Of a stretch of DNA of 64,000 nt, positions 42,392-55,500 are shown one piece after another. Position numbers and translations under genes: made by a program. Numbering within the stretch: position 1 is the stretch's first letter; every line of letters starts with the position of its first letter. The notes below the pieces were generated by a model. The model was given only the letters and a program-made list of their open reading frames with translations, searched no databases and was not told the DNA's origin. The stretch covers positions 23,995,784 through 24,059,783 of the forward strand of contig CM060967.1 in the NCBI GenBank assembly GCA_030765045.1. Reading direction: 5' to 3'. This DNA comes from Tenodera sinensis (taxonomy: Eukaryota; Arthropoda; Insecta; Mantodea; Mantidae).

Positions 42392-42700
42392 TCCATCCCA
42401 TTTCTCATTATTATTTTGAACTTTCGAACACTTATGCTTTTCTCAAATTGGAAGGAATTATTAGTTTTTTCTAGTGGTTATGACAGCACATGAAATTTCC
42501 AAGCCATCACATAGCGCACACACTCTTTAAACTCTGACTATTGTTTTACCTTCTGTATCGCACAAACAGATTTTACTGCATAAGTTGAAACCTGATGGCC
42601 AATTAGACTTCAGCAAACATTTATTAGTATTAGTGGCGGATAATGAAAATCTGTCAGGAATGGGAATATCGTTTTAATGTCTGCAGCGCCACTACTAGAT
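42392..42700. other. Unassigned spacer between two retroelement remnants
   Basis: No recognisable feature. Confidence 0.4.
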
Positions 42701-43440
42701 GCCACATTTTTTGGAGAGGATCAACTCTCTGTAGGGATCTTTGGAGATCAGCTTTAGCTGCTGGTGGATGTTCTCCATGGTTATGGGGCGTGCCCGCAAG
42801 CTATGCGAGGAACCCTATACGCCTTGAAGCGGCGTGTTGAGGGGTCGTAGTCCCCTAGAGACCTAACTAGGGCGCTTTGATGGTTTGGTAATTTGGCGTA
42901 TAATTTTGCTGCCCGGCGCCTAATTTCATCCTCCACGTATGGAAGAGATGAGGCTTCGTGAAGTAGTCTCACTGGGAAGGGTAAGGGGACAGAGAAGATG
43001 GACCGGAGTCCTCTGTTCTGAACCCTCTGGAGCCATAGGAGCCAACTACCTGCAGCCATGCCCCACACTTCACAAGCGTAAAGCATGAGGGGGACTACAA
43101 GAGCCCGGAAGAGGTGTAGCTTTAGGCGGACTGGCATCTCGGACCTCAGCATGGGGTACAGGGAGGCAATAGCCCCCTGAGACCTTGCCGAGAGGTCTCT
43201 GATGTGACCGCGGAAAGTCAGACCCCTATCCAGTTTGACTCCTAGGTACGTGATGGAGTTTGTCCACTCGATCCTTCGGCCTGGAAGGTGAAAAGTGGGG
43301 CAGTCTGCGGGGGTGTGGCGCCTCGTGAAGAGGATGGCGTGGCTCTTGTCCGGATTAACGGACATTCGCCAGCGCCGACACCACTGTTGGACTTGGCGGA
43401 AGTGTCGCTGTATCTGCCTGCCCGGTGCTTGACAGCGACA
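42701..43440 (-). pseudogene. 5'-truncated Jockey-like non-LTR retrotransposon (end of RT domain)
   Basis: The minus frame ending at 42,781 encodes VQQWCRRWRMSVNPDKSHAI, ITYLGVKLDRGLTFRGHI, LKLHLFRALVVPLMLYACEV and LQRVQNRGLRSIF, the segment that follows YADD in Jockey-clade reverse transcriptases, ending with RRRAAKLYAKLP. The frame is open but begins after the catalytic site, so it is inactive. About 80 bp of 3' untranslated sequence (42,701-42,780) follows. Truncation from the 5' end is typical of incomplete target-primed copying. It is distinct from the element at 16.6-22.5 kb. Confidence 0.75.
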
Positions 43441-43499
43441 TATATAGGTCCTTCGACAGAGGGAAAGTTCTGGAGGTAGAATATTCGGGAGTCCCTGTA

Positions 43500-43666
43500 G
43501 CGGAACGGTCCACAAGCCGCACCGCCATGTAATAGCTATTGTCTCGTACGCTCTTATTGTTGTCGGCGGCCTGTGGCGGAACGGTCCAGAAACCGCACCG
43601 CCATGTAATAGCTATTGTCCCGTACGCTCCTATTGTTGTCGGCAATTAGATGCGGCGGGCGCGGTG
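43500..43666. repeat. 76-bp tandem duplication ending in the 32-bp sequence shared with 728-759
   Basis: GCGGAACGGTCC starts units at 43,500 and 43,576. Both units include GCACCGCCATGTAATAGC and ATTGTTGTCGGC. The second runs into the 32-bp block at 43,635-43,666 that recurs beside the LTR at the window start. Confidence 0.75.
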
Positions 43667-44732
43667 ACAGTATTTTTATGAACACGGCTTTATGTTAGAC
43701 AGGATACAGTATCACAAACTATTGTTGGAACAAAACTAAAATGAATGCAGTCGTTTCTGATTGATAGTTTGGTCCATTCTTTCAGTCTTCAATACTTTAG
43801 GCGCGAACAAGATTTTTTCCCATTAGTACCTTAGCTTTCTAGGTCCTGAGATTGCAATACTAGTGTTGAAATTATTATTTTGTGCTTAATGAGCTTCTAT
43901 GGGCCCAAATTAAACAAAAGTATGCAAAATTAAAATTTTTTACAAAAAAATGTTCTTTTTGGGGGTGGCTTTTTTGGCGCGGGGACCTAACATGACATTT
44001 AGACAGCTACAAATTTTGTTATGTTTTATATTCAAAATATAAAATGTTTTTTTTTTGGAGAGGATGGGGTTCAGGGAGGTTTTAGGGGTAGTATCGTATA
44101 TGATACCTCGGGACTATATTAAGTTTTTATGTTTTTTTTAATCCTACCATCGATACAAATTAGACAAGAGAGAGAGAAAGAATATGAGCATGGAATGCAG
44201 AAGATATCAAGCATATCAAAGGACACAAGAGGTTGGATATCAAAGCTCTTGGTAAAACACAGAAGAGGTGGCAGAAGGAATATGTCACTGAACTGGAGCT
44301 CCCGTCGAGTTTCTATCACAACGTTAATCCCTCAGCTTCCTTATGGTATTTGTCCCCTCACTGCATTTCACCTCTCCTTCTTTCTTTTTTTGCGCAAACC
44401 TTAATGCAACGCAAATTCCTGGGCTGCCGATTTCGAAACATTTCAATTCCGAATACAACAATGGCTGAATCCTCGTGGGGCCCGGAAGGCTAAGATAAAG
44501 GGTAAAACCCACCCCTCTTCTGTTTCCAAATCCTAGGTCCCTTGTGTGTCTCTGCCGACCCGGCAAATGGATTTTTATTAGCGACACCCTCCCTTCTTCC
44601 GGGTTCTACAGGCTGCCTAATCACACTCTTTCCGACACAATCACAGCTTCTCACTTGAGGATATAATCTTCCGCTGTCTCTTTACTTTATTTCATTGCAA
44701 TGAACCAACCATTCGATATTAAACCTTCATTA
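43667..44732. other. Unassigned spacer
   Basis: Opposed open frames of 66-91 codons at 44,119-44,587 have no domain. The GC-richer part at 44,390-44,600 could be unique host DNA. Confidence 0.35.
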
Positions 44733-44925
44733 CGAATTCATTGTTGTCAAAAATTAAAATCAACACTTCACTGAAAATAATTATTTTGAGGTCCACTGAA
44801 GTCACAAAAAGTTATAAAAACTCTTACTGACGTACTGTGAGTCATATTATATGAACTATGTAACTCAAAAACGAAAAGTCTAATTGATACCAAATTTCAT
44901 ACTTGAGTCATACTCTTTAAACATG
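44733..44925 (-). repeat. Family A repeat, diverged right-end fragment
   Basis: TTCACTGAAAATAATTATTT, TTGAGGTCCACTGAAGTCAC and AACTCAAAAACGAAAAGTC match the right third in reverse. The TG seed is shrunken. Confidence 0.6.
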
Positions 44926-44939
44926 CCAGATAAATATAA

Positions 44940-45700
44940 ACATGACTTTTTCTACTTTTGTACTAACCATTCTTACAAACTCTTGTTCCTATATCTTCTT
45001 CGTGTTAGTTGAGATAAACATTTGCAGAAATTATCTTATTGTTTATGTTCTTATAGGTGCAAAGGGAATATGGGAATACTTTCAGCGATAATCAAATGTT
45101 TTAAAGCTTTGAAATTGCGTTCTCTTTCCACGGTATCAAAAAGTGAACAACGATGTTCCATTTGACAGAAGTTTAAGTTTTCCAAAACTCAGAAATAACA
45201 AGGTATATCTCCGAAATGGTTCAGTCTACAAAAAATTTATTTGGACATAAATTGTGTGTTTTAGCAAGTTCTCCATATTTTTTTTAGTAAGATTTGGCCT
45301 ATCTCTTATGGTTTACCAGTTATGCCGAGTCATCCAGAACAAATAGAACTACTGGGGCTATAGCCAGAAAATTTATGATAAACATTTCATTTGTTATAAA
45401 AGTATCTCAAACATGTGGAATTTTAATCAAAATCGTTAGTCATTTTCAAGTAAATAAAAATTTTCGAAACATTTTCCATTTTGTGTCGCATCCTTGAAAG
45501 ACATTAAACTTAAATACCAATTTTAGTTTTTAGCCCACTTTTCTTTTTTGAATTATGCTGTCCACAGATATACACAGGTGCGCATGCGCTGATCTTTTTT
45601 TTAAAAATGTATTCAAGGGGGCCTTAAAACATATATTTCCAACAAAATCTCGATATCCAAATTTTAGTTTGAATGCAATACTCCCTTTATTATTAGAGAA
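44940..45700 (+). repeat. Family A repeat, near full-length copy
   Basis: From ACATGACTTTTTCTACTTTT (the outermost 20 bp of the left end are missing) to TTATTAGAGAAAGTAAAAAG. Small internal deletions occur near 45,470. Confidence 0.8.
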
Positions 45701-47635
45701 AGTAAAAAGGGAATTGTGAATTATGATTCAATTTTAAAAGAATAGTGATATCATAAAAAGCACATTTCATTTGCCACAATATTTTTGGCCAGAGGTAATA
45801 TTCCATACCTCTTCTCTCTGGTTCATAATAAATATATAAATATAGAAAGCATTTGGGCTGCATTCCTGCCTAACCTATTCTACCCCAGCAGCTGGCATGA
45901 ACATCACTGAAACCGCGGCGTTAAATGTTTCTGAAACCTTTCTCATTACTTAGGGTAGGTAAGTGGATAAAATGGTCATAACAAATGACACACGCACAGC
46001 TTGCAAGGGTCGTGTTTAAAGGCTCACTCTTCTTGCAGCCTCTAATCCGCGCGATTAGGACCTGGCTCCCAAATTGAAGCAGATGTTTCGCGGGAAATGC
46101 TCTGCTAATTGAGATTATATTTAACAAATATTCGAGCGAGAGCTGACGCAGATTAGTGCGTCAGCTGTTCTCGATGCGAATTCCCCTTCTCCACACACTA
46201 CCCCACATTTTTTATTTAATGGCGGCTCATGAGTTCGATTCATACAAATACATACATAGATACAAATTATATGACCTCTGCAGCAAATGAGAAAATATGG
46301 TGTGAGGTTGTTTATGGTGTTAATATGGTGCACTAGGAAAAAATTGCCATTCATAATTTTGTTACCTCTAACGTACTAATCCACAAATTTTACCAATGGA
46401 AAATAGTGAAAAAAAAAAAATTGATTTGTTACTTTCACTTTTGAGACCGGAAGAGGCCGGCCTAATCCACTTTTTATTTTAAAATGTTTAGCGTCATATT
46501 GGACGATGAACGAAATGGATAAAATGTTTAAATGAGCCTGAAGATGATAGATCTTAGAGTTATAGTGGAATATCTTATCGCAGTTCCCAAGAATTCAGTA
46601 TGGCCGACATCGAAATGCAGTACTGCCAACGTATATCATAAAAGCATTACTTCTAATCTCAAATATTGCAGGGTTTAAGTAACGTGATTTCAAATGAAAA
46701 TACTTGAACATTATAACGACACCTTCGGAAAATCTTGTTCTGCATTAACACTTTTGGATAAAATCACTTCCGAAGCTTTTTTGCTCTGTCTCAAAACAAT
46801 TCCAAATCATTCACAGTTCATTCTGACAATGTAACTCCACTCACAAGCCAGTCTGCTTATATAGTCTCTGAATTACCAGTGACCTTTCTGGAGATCGAAG
46901 TTTCTCGACTGGCGGCGCAAGCAAAGTCGAACGCTTCAACGGCGTTTGTTTTGAGCCGCCCATTGTCACGTGTTGCTTGTCAGCTGGCGTTTATCAAGAC
47001 GGTATAAGGAGCTATATCTCTATGGACTTGGCCACCTCTACAAGTGTAGAGAAAGTCCTATGATTGCAACACGTCAGAGGTATCCATCAGCAAAGCAACT
47101 CTTTTATTTCACAACGCTGCAAGCGCAATTTAATGTTCTTATTTCTGAAAGCAATGCTTTTATTACATTTTGTTTTTAAAGTGTAAGAGATATCAATAAG
47201 GCAATGACGGGAAAGGGAAATAAAGGTAAATAAATAGAAAATAAGAAAAAAGGACTGGAAAACATCGAGTTAAATAAGGCATCGCAACAAAAAGAACAAA
47301 ACGGTAAACCAAATAGACGAGCACTTAAATCTCTCCTGCTCGTAATTCCCCTTTGAGCCGCAAAGCTAGGACATAAAGAAGCGAACGAGTCTGGGAATGA
47401 ATGGAGTTTGTTGCTCAATACGTTCCTCTCCTTTTCAGTTACTGAAGCAGAGGTGTTGGTATGCAAACACTGCGAGCCCCAGGTGTTTTCTTCGCCTGCA
47501 TTTATTCTCTAATCTATTTACTACAAACTTAGCAAAACAACGCTATTCAATACGCTTAAAACTGCGAACTTATTAAAATCTGCTCTGTAATCATTAAAGA
47601 GACTGTGCTAATAAATAGCTCCTGGCGATATAAAA
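45701..47635. other. Unassigned spacer with SINE relics
   Basis: At 46,490-46,560 a reversed SINE tail is visible (ATTGGACGATGAACGAAATG). At 47,040-47,080 GTGTAGAGAAAGTCCTATGA with CAACACGTCAGAG is an isolated family A end. The rest is unassigned. Confidence 0.4.
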
Positions 47636-47882
47636 ATATTCTGATGTGCTACATTCACATGACTTTCTCTACTCTCTTCTGCAAACTATGCTTACAAAAA
47701 CTAATATGAGATTTCACTGGAAATACAAGCTTTGTAGCTTACAGTTACAAGAAAATTAGCAATATAATTCCTGCAAATGTTGAAATCCATCAACATAAAT
47801 AGACAGAGGAAGAAGCGTTTATAAGAACAGTTTCTAGAGGAGTAGAGAAAGCTATGTGAGTGCAACCATCAGATTTTATTTT
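47636..47882. mobile_element. Short family A derivative (~247 bp) with terminal inverted repeats
   Basis: The left end ATTCTGATGTGCTACATTCA and the right end in reverse, AATCTGATGGTTGCACTCAC, are both followed by ATGACTTTCTCTACTC or ATAGCTTTCTCTACTC. This gives inverted ends of about 35 bp around a deleted interior, a MITE-like architecture. Confidence 0.6.
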
Positions 47883-48175
47883 TATATTTACTTGTCTTTA
47901 ATCAGCCAGCCACTGAACAATGGTTTCGCTGTGTGTCTCTGTGTTTATGAGCAAGTAACAGAGGAATATAGTATTCTTTCAAGAGCTTTCCGAGCACTAT
48001 GCACCACACCTGAACAGTGTCAACATTCTTGAATCTCCACTTTGCGTGTTACCAAACTTATATCCACAGATTTTTTGCAACAGACCCACTGGAATCCCAT
48101 TATTTTTCAGCTTAATGTCTAGAAGTTTCCATTAAGTTTACGCATTTATATCTTCAACAACTTGTATATCCTAGG

Positions 48176-48580
48176 ATTTTCTCTGAAAATGATGTTTATT
48201 CGGAATAACTTTTGCATAATGGTAAACAGTAAGAAGTAATAAAAATCTTTCTTCACAAAAAATTAGATTTCGTCAAAGCACACATACATCTTTAATGGAG
48301 TTAAACTTATCCGAGATATTCGTTGTTACTTTTCTCAAATGAGAAGTTGTAATTCGGTTTTCCGCTTCTGATCATGCAACGAAAATGGAGCTTTTAAGCC
48401 ACCACATAGCGGCCAGCTCTTAAAAGCTTTGATATCAATATTCTCCCATTTCGAATTGTACTTATAACAAAATAAATACCTAATAAAATGATTTTTACAA
48501 ATGTTTATCTCCATTAACATGAAGTAGAGAGAATAAGCGGTGTTTTAGAGAAGAGTGAGTAGAGAAAGTAATCCGATTTT
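48176..48580 (-). repeat. Family A repeat, diverged left half
   Basis: AACTTTTGCATAATGGTAAA to AGTGAGTAGAGAAAGTAATC. The end retains GTGAGTAGAGAAAG, the satellite form of the motif. Confidence 0.6.
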
Positions 48581-49404
48581 TTGGCAAATGTCTTCCCTTG
48601 AATTGCAATATCACAAATATCTCAAGAAAAAGTTGTCAGCGTTTTATAAATGTCGGTAATTACGTATCTATTAGATTTTTACGCAAGTCACGGGAATTTG
48701 AGGAAGAAATACACGTGCCAGAGGTTTATTTAACTACAAAAAAACCAAAAGAGAGCAGCTGGCCATCAAAAGCCCACAGGGAAATGACCCCAAAGCACGA
48801 AACTAAAACAACGTATGCGTGGCGTGTTTGCTTTGTTCCCAAAGTGAAATTGCACGGTTAACTCCAGATTACTCTCAAATTTAACTAAAGCTAACAAATG
48901 AAAACCCCAGGGATTCTCTGAAAACTCTCTTTTTTAGCGTACAAGACGCAAGTACATCCTGGTAAATGTCCCATGGCATTCTTTATTTGTCGGTTCTCCA
49001 TTGAGTGCAATAGTGGTGTTTCTTTTCCAATTACTGGAGCCAGCTACAGGACCTGGGATTAAATCGGAAACCCGCTATAGAAAGGGGATCTGAGAGAAGC
49101 GCGTGTTTCTTGCCAATTTATTGTTTCTGCTGCGTACAGAACCTGTGCCAAACCTCCCTCCACTATCGGAAAAAAAAGAAGAAAAAGAGTTATCGTTTGT
49201 TACGTATGTTCCACAGCATTAGCACGAGAGCTTCAAACCTCGTATGTCTTATGTGACGTCAGAAACATTTGAAGGAGAAAAGAAACAAATCTAGGACAAG
49301 GATATGTTTTATAGCAAAAAACAATTATAAATCCTCAGGTTTGCAGACAATTTCTGGAGAATAACTTCAGATTAGCTCCTTTACCTCCAACTAAATGAAA
49401 GAAA
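48581..49404. other. Unassigned spacer
   Basis: An 87-codon plus open frame (48,598-48,861) has no recognisable domain. Confidence 0.4.
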
Positions 49405-49640
49405 TCTTATGTGTTGCACTCACATGACTTTCTCTACTCTTGTACTATTGTTACAAACACTTATTACAATATCTTCTTCGTATTATTTGAGATAAGCATT
49501 TGCAGGAATTTCCTTATTGCTTATTTCCTTGTACGTGCAAGAAGATTATCGCTTTGGGCGTTAGTCAAATGTTTTAAAGCTTTGAGATTTCGTCCTCTAT
49601 GCACGGTTAACATATAAAAAAAGAACAACGATGTTGCATT
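49405..49640 (+). repeat. Family A repeat, left quarter
   Basis: AATCTTATGTGTTGCACTCA to AACAACGATGTTGCATTG. Then it is joined to an inverted copy. Confidence 0.85.
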
Positions 49641-50066
49641 GTTTTGTGTGTGCGCGCGCGCATGTGTGTATGTGTGCGTGCGCACAACATAACTCAAAAA
49701 AGAAAAGTCGGGTAAAACCAAATTTGGTATTTGAGTTTTATATCCTTCAAGGGTGCGACATAAAAATTTTGAAGAAAATTGCTTCACCCTAAAGTACGTT
49801 TTACATGTAAAATGTTTCGACATATTGATTTTATCGAAAATGGCTCTAACAATTTTCATTAAAATGACACATTCTAAGATTTTTTATGACAAATGAAACA
49901 TATGTTTCGAATTTTGTTGCTATAGCCCAAGTAGTTGTGTTTACTTTGGATGACTTTTGCATAAATGATAAACCAGTATTAGTATAGAATAATGTGGATC
50001 TCCCTAAAACACACCATTTATGTCCAAATAATTTTTTTGTAGAGTGAATTATTTCGGAGATATTCC
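49641..50066 (-). repeat. Family A repeat, middle part, inverted
   Basis: Starts in the TG seed (GTGTGTGCGCGCGCGCATG) and runs to ATTTCGGAGATATTCC. It is more diverged than its neighbour at 50,068. Confidence 0.8.
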
Positions 50067-50067
50067 T

Positions 50068-50900
50068 TTTTACTTTCTGTACTGGTAAGTAGGGGAAGTA
50101 TTGTATTCCACCCAAAAATTCGATGTCGAAATTTCACCGGAAATATATGTTTTGAGGCCCCCTGAATCCAAAAAAAGCATTTTTAGTAAAAGGTTCGTGA
50201 GTGTGTCAGTCTGTCAGTCTGTGGACAGCATAACTCAAAAACGAAAAGTCGGTTAAAAACCAAAGTTGGTATTTAAGTTTAATGTCTTTCAAGGATGCGA
50301 CACGAAGATTTTGAAGAAAATAGCCCCACCCTAAACTACCCTTTACATGGAAAATTTTTCGAAAATGTTAATTTTCTTGAAAATGGCTCTAACGATTTTT
50401 ATTAAAATGTCATATGTTTGAGATATTTTGATGAAAAATGAAATGTATATCTTGAATTTTCAGGCTATAGCCCCTGTAGTCGTATTTACTCTAGACGACT
50501 TTTGCATAACTGGTAAACCGTTAGAGATAGACCAAATCATACTATACAAAAAATGTAGATCTTGCTAAAATACACAATTTATGTCTCAATAAATGTTCTT
50601 GTAGGGTGAACCATTTCGGAGATATTCCTTGTTATGTGTGTGAGTTTTGGAAAACTTAAAACTTTCGTGAAATGGAACGTCGTTGTTCATGTTTTTATAT
50701 GTTACGTGTGCAAAGACAACAGAATCTCAAAGCTTTAAATCATTTGACTATCGCACAAAGCCTACTGTATTCCAATATTCCCCTTGCACCTACAAGGAAA
50801 TGAGCAATAAGATAATTTGTACAAATGTTTATTTTAACTAACACGAAGAAGATATAGGAATAAGAGTTTGTAAGAATAGTTACTATAAGAGTAGAGAAAG
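50068..50900 (-). repeat. Family A repeat, near full-length copy
   Basis: TTTTACTTTCTGTACTGGTA to ATAAGAGTAGAGAAAGTTCT. The outer 25 bp of the left end are lost. The weak family frame is interrupted here by a TGA. Confidence 0.9.
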
Positions 50901-52191
50901 TTCTACGATTATTTTGCAATCATTGCCACTCCCAGAATACAACCTCGCGTTTAGCTTTGTATCACAAATGTGTGTTCCGTGTATCGGCTGCATTCATAAT
51001 AGGGGAATGGACAAGTGGAGTAAATAAAGGAGCTAGGATGTAACCAAAGACGAGGGTGAAATGAAACACGTAAGTGCAACATGAAGTGAAGTTCTCCATG
51101 AGAAATGAAAGTTGATAGCATTTGCCTGGAGCTAATGAATCGCGTAAGAAACGCGATGTTGATTTGACGAAGAAATGGATTTTTCGTGTCGTCTTATATG
51201 GCTGTGAGAGGATGCATATGGCCTGGGGGGTTGAAGGGGGATGATCTAGATTGAAGGGAAAGATCAAAGTAAATTAGAATCTTCAAACGCCCTCCGCTCG
51301 CTCAATATATGGCAATTTGTGAAGTAGTAGAGGGGCTGCAGCAAACCCCTAGCCAGTTGTTGACCCGCTCACCCTCTCAACTCTGTAATTTCCACTTTCG
51401 GCCGCTAGAGGCGCCTCGCACATACATATACATAGGTTCCTCGTCGAAACATCATACTCTACTTCAAATTAGCTTCAGTTGCCAAACAGCCCAACTTTTT
51501 CTCAAATGACTCGAGAGGCGTGTCTACTCTTCCTTTCTTTTAATTAAACCCTTTAACTCTACAAATTCATAGCAAATTTCAGAGCTGTATTCTCTCCTTT
51601 CTTTGATCTTGTTTTATAAATTGCATCCTTCATTGTGAGCAACAAACCTACAGGGGCTTTGTATTAATATGAGATCAAGGTCCGAATGAGAATTTCTCTC
51701 TCTGTGTGTTTTATAAACGGCAGGAAAAACTTGTAAATGAACATCTATATCGGGGTCCTGATTACATTTAATAACGCCACTCTCCTTTCGGGCAAATAAA
51801 TGCAATGAAATGTTGGATTTCAACCAATCAGACACATTTCTTAGTGGTTTTGTAGGGTCACTGTAATATTTGCCTAAGAGATAGTCAAATGTTTGGAGCT
51901 ATTTTTCACCACATTATGAGAATCAAAAATTAGAGATAACCATTTCAAAGAATCTGATGAGATTCTCCCCTCAATCTTGTTCCGAGAGATTTATGAAAAA
52001 CTACCACATTTATTTTTTTAATTATTCTGTTCGAAATTCACTCAATACCCCAATTTTAGTACCAAATTAAGCAAAAGGTTATGGTGTTTCGATTTCCTAT
52101 CACTAGTTCAGCAGATGTTCATGTTTTATTCGTAATTGTTAATTTTACTGTCGGCAACTGTTTTTGAGATTTTGTTCTAGTTAACCTGTAA
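50901..52191. other. Unassigned spacer
   Basis: No repeat or coding region was recognised. GC rises around 51,280-51,430. Confidence 0.4.
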
Positions 52192-52540
52192 ATGGAGTAC
52201 ACGCTAAATGAACGATTCTTCCTTGTACTGAATTGCGAAATCAATTACAGCTACTCAAAGGGCATACCAGAGAGAATTTGGTGTTCCGAATCCTCCTCAA
52301 GAAACATAATTCTGCGACTGATAAGCAAATCGGAAAAAACTGGATCTATAGTGAATGAAAAAGGCAAACACCATTCATCTATGCTTCCCAAAGTTGTTAT
52401 TGGCAAAGCTACGGCTATAACTGGTGTTACTGCGTCTATTATGTTGTCACAGAAGCCCACGTTGCAGAGAGACCAATCACTAGATTTTAAAACAAGATTC
52501 TGTGGACGTACTACTCGTGTTTGCGTGATTTTGTCTTGAA
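52192..52540 (+). pseudogene. Mariner-type transposase, N-terminal HTH remnant (DUF4817-like), frameshifted
   Basis: From the ATG at 52192 the frame gives MEYTLNERFFLVLN, the usual opening of DUF4817/helix-turn-helix proteins of arthropod mariner-like elements. The next expected block is found in another frame as YQREFGVPNPPQET (about 52,264-52,305). The original frame then resumes with ILRLISKSEKTGSIVNEKGK and HHSSML (about 52,309-52,386). That ordering (TLNER, REFGVP, RL..K..ETGSV, then a basic linker) is characteristic. At least two compensating indels are therefore present. The rest to the TGA is unrecognisable and no DDE catalytic domain follows. In an intact element this domain binds the terminal inverted repeats. 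Confidence 0.55.
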
Positions 52541-55500
52541 TTCTTTTACAGCAATATATTCAGTTATAGCTACTGTTGTTATTTTTGTGTTCACTACGGA
52601 ATAGTGCATTAAATATATATTTAGCGCTCGGAAGTGCAGAAGTGTTATTGCAGAACAATATTTGCTGAAGGTGAGTACGTTCTTTGTTGTGTGGTAACGA
52701 TGTTCAAGCATTATTATAGATTGAAAGCGTGATACTTTAGCCCTGTGATATTTGAGGTTAGAAGTGCCATTATTATGTACGTTGGCAAGACTGACTGCTT
52801 TTTGCGATACTTCCGTCTGCTGTTTAGTGACATGTCAGCCATGTTGAAATCTTGGGAATTGCCGATAAACTGTGTCCTATATATATATATATATATATAG
52901 CAAGGGAATCTCCTAAATGGTTCACTCGGTAGCCTCACACGCTACCGCGGAGTCTAATCGGTCCTAAGATTGTCTTCTATAGCTACGCAATAAAGTTTTA
53001 CAGATATGGAAAACACTGGTGAAAATATGGAACCCCTCACGTCTGACCGTTGCACAGATATATATGCTTGCTAAAACAGAGCAGGTATCATTAAAGTCAA
53101 ATATTGTTCTGCTGGAGTTTGAATATAGATGACATTGATATACGTTTATACAACACATTGAAAATTCACCATTAGGGGACTCGTCCGGTTAAACACAAAA
53201 GGTAAACAGAGAGATAATGCATCCAAACATTGGCCGCAGTTGCACGCGACAGGAATCACCGAGGTTTACAAGAGTGACGTGGTCTGCATGACTATACCCA
53301 TAAAACTCCTGCAGTTTGTTTTCCAATTTCACTATTTGTGTAAAGTGTAATTACTGCATTGGTTAATAGCTTTGAATATGTACTAACTTTTAAGCCACCG
53401 TGAAAGTGTATTTAATTGAAGTCCCTTAGGCGAATTTTTTGTAATTTGTTTAATTTTTGTGAGTTCATTGAAAGGGTTCTTTAAAATATAATTAACAGTT
53501 AAAAATGAACGTGAAAACGATAACTTCAGTTATTTGTAATATGGAATGTTGGGAAGAAAAGTTTTGCTAGCGAAAATCGCAACAAGGTGCGATCGTGAAA
53601 AACCGCGTTGCTATGGCGACTGTGGAAAAGCTTTGATTCCAGGAAGACGAACAACGCTATACATTGTGGGTATGGAATAATTATGTTGGTGTATATGGCG
53701 CATCCAAGATTTGAAAGTGAAAGTGAAATAAAAGGAGTGTTACAAGTGCTTTTTAAATAGTGACCATATTTCAAGAACATATTTATTTAATGTTCAAAGT
53801 CCTGATCCACTAGTAGCATACTTGCAAGTATGTATACAAATGCGAGTGATGATTCAAGACATAACCTATTTGTGTGTCAGATGACATGTGGATCATAGAC
53901 TATAAATAAACTCAGCTGCATGTTGGAAATACGACTTGTGTAAACCGTACTGCCACACGACGTGGAATTTAAACATATTCTCTCTCCTAATGCGCTCAAT
54001 CATTTTTCCATGGCTGTTCAGTTTAGAAAATTATGTTGTGGCGATGCCATTGCTGTCTTTTTTCCCCATGGTAATTACGTCATTAATTTTCTGGTACTGG
54101 TGCCAGAAATAGGGTAATTTCGAACGATTTATGCCGTTATAAAATGCCGTTTTAGTGCTAGAATTCCATAAAACGTGTTATTTCTCTAGATGCTTCATAT
54201 TAATCGTGATAAACGTTTGAACACATAGTTTTATTGCAAATTTGTTGCAGAAACAACTGAGATACAATAGGAAAGATCAGAACCCAGTACCTCCCAAATG
54301 CGAGCCACATATGTTATCTCCCACGGCTTCAAAATAGGTTAGTTCTTCCCTAAAGGAAGCCTGTATCCGCTTGTGGGAAGAGTTCGTTATGAGTCTGATA
54401 ACTTAAGATAGCAAGAAGCCAGTCTTTACAGTTGTAAATGTGATTTCATTGATAAAACCAAAGCGAAGACCACCGAGATAGTAACTTGAGGATTCTCGTT
54501 GGAGTTTGATTAAAATACATGCGTTGTTTCTCTTGCATACGCACTCACATGCAGAGAGGCTTTGGATTTCAGCTTTACAAGCAGCAGAAGCAGGAAAGAG
54601 AGAGAGAGAGTCGTTCGTATAGGAGGCTTTGGAATACAGAAGGCTGGTTTTATTTCACTACCTTTTGTTTGTTTTCGTCCCGCGCGCGCTGTAGAATTTG
54701 GAACCAAACATTTCCCCCGTGCAAAGGATTTAGCAGAAAGAGGAAAGGGAAGGTGGGTGAAGAGTATAGGCCCAGGAATGATCAATCTGCTTGCTGCACA
54801 TACTTGCTGCAAACAAAGGCGAGCAATTCGATCTGGGAGCTTCTGAGGGCACTTCCGGGCCACCTCGGGTTTTTGGTTTCCGCAGTTCCAATTGCTTTCC
54901 TGGGCCCTTTTATCTTGCACTTCAAGGCGCACTTACTTCCCCTCTGTGCCTTTCCCTAAAGTCATGATGGGACTTTCATTGCATACCCACAAGAAACTGT
55001 ATACACTTGACAAAACTAAACCGAAATCTTTCAGCAAATGTTAGATTCCCTTCATTAACTACGATTAATATTGTGTAATGGGTTAGTAAGGGGGATCGTA
55101 TTGAGTTTTTAACCAAAAATGTTCAAAAATTCAAAATTTGGAATCTGTCATACCCCAGTTCTTCCCCCACACGTTGATATAATTACTGGAAATTTTTAGA
55201 GGTCCTACACAATGGGTTAGATTCACTCATTAAGGTTGTAGAAGCAATACAATTACATTTTTCGGATTTTTACACTTCAATTCCACCCTTAATGAGACTA
55301 GTGAACAAAAGAAATTGACATCTGCTACTATCTCCCGTACGTGTGCGTCTAGAGAGAGTTTCTTGGGCCGCCTCTCTTGTAACGTATGCTGTACAACTGT
55401 CTTTATAAAGATTTACTCTCTAACTCAGACCTGGGGAAGATCACTCCGAAGTGTGAACATAGTAGTCGTTCCCTGTCTTACTAGCACGCATACATACACA

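Noticed and set aside
42781..43515. Complete reverse transcriptase gene
   Set aside because: The frame begins after the catalytic YADD region and the first ~25 codons are unrelated flanking sequence.
54510..54959. Opposing 140- and 146-codon open frames as a gene
   Set aside because: Both strands are open over the same bases, there is no recognisable domain, no clear splice borders, and only GC-rich composition.
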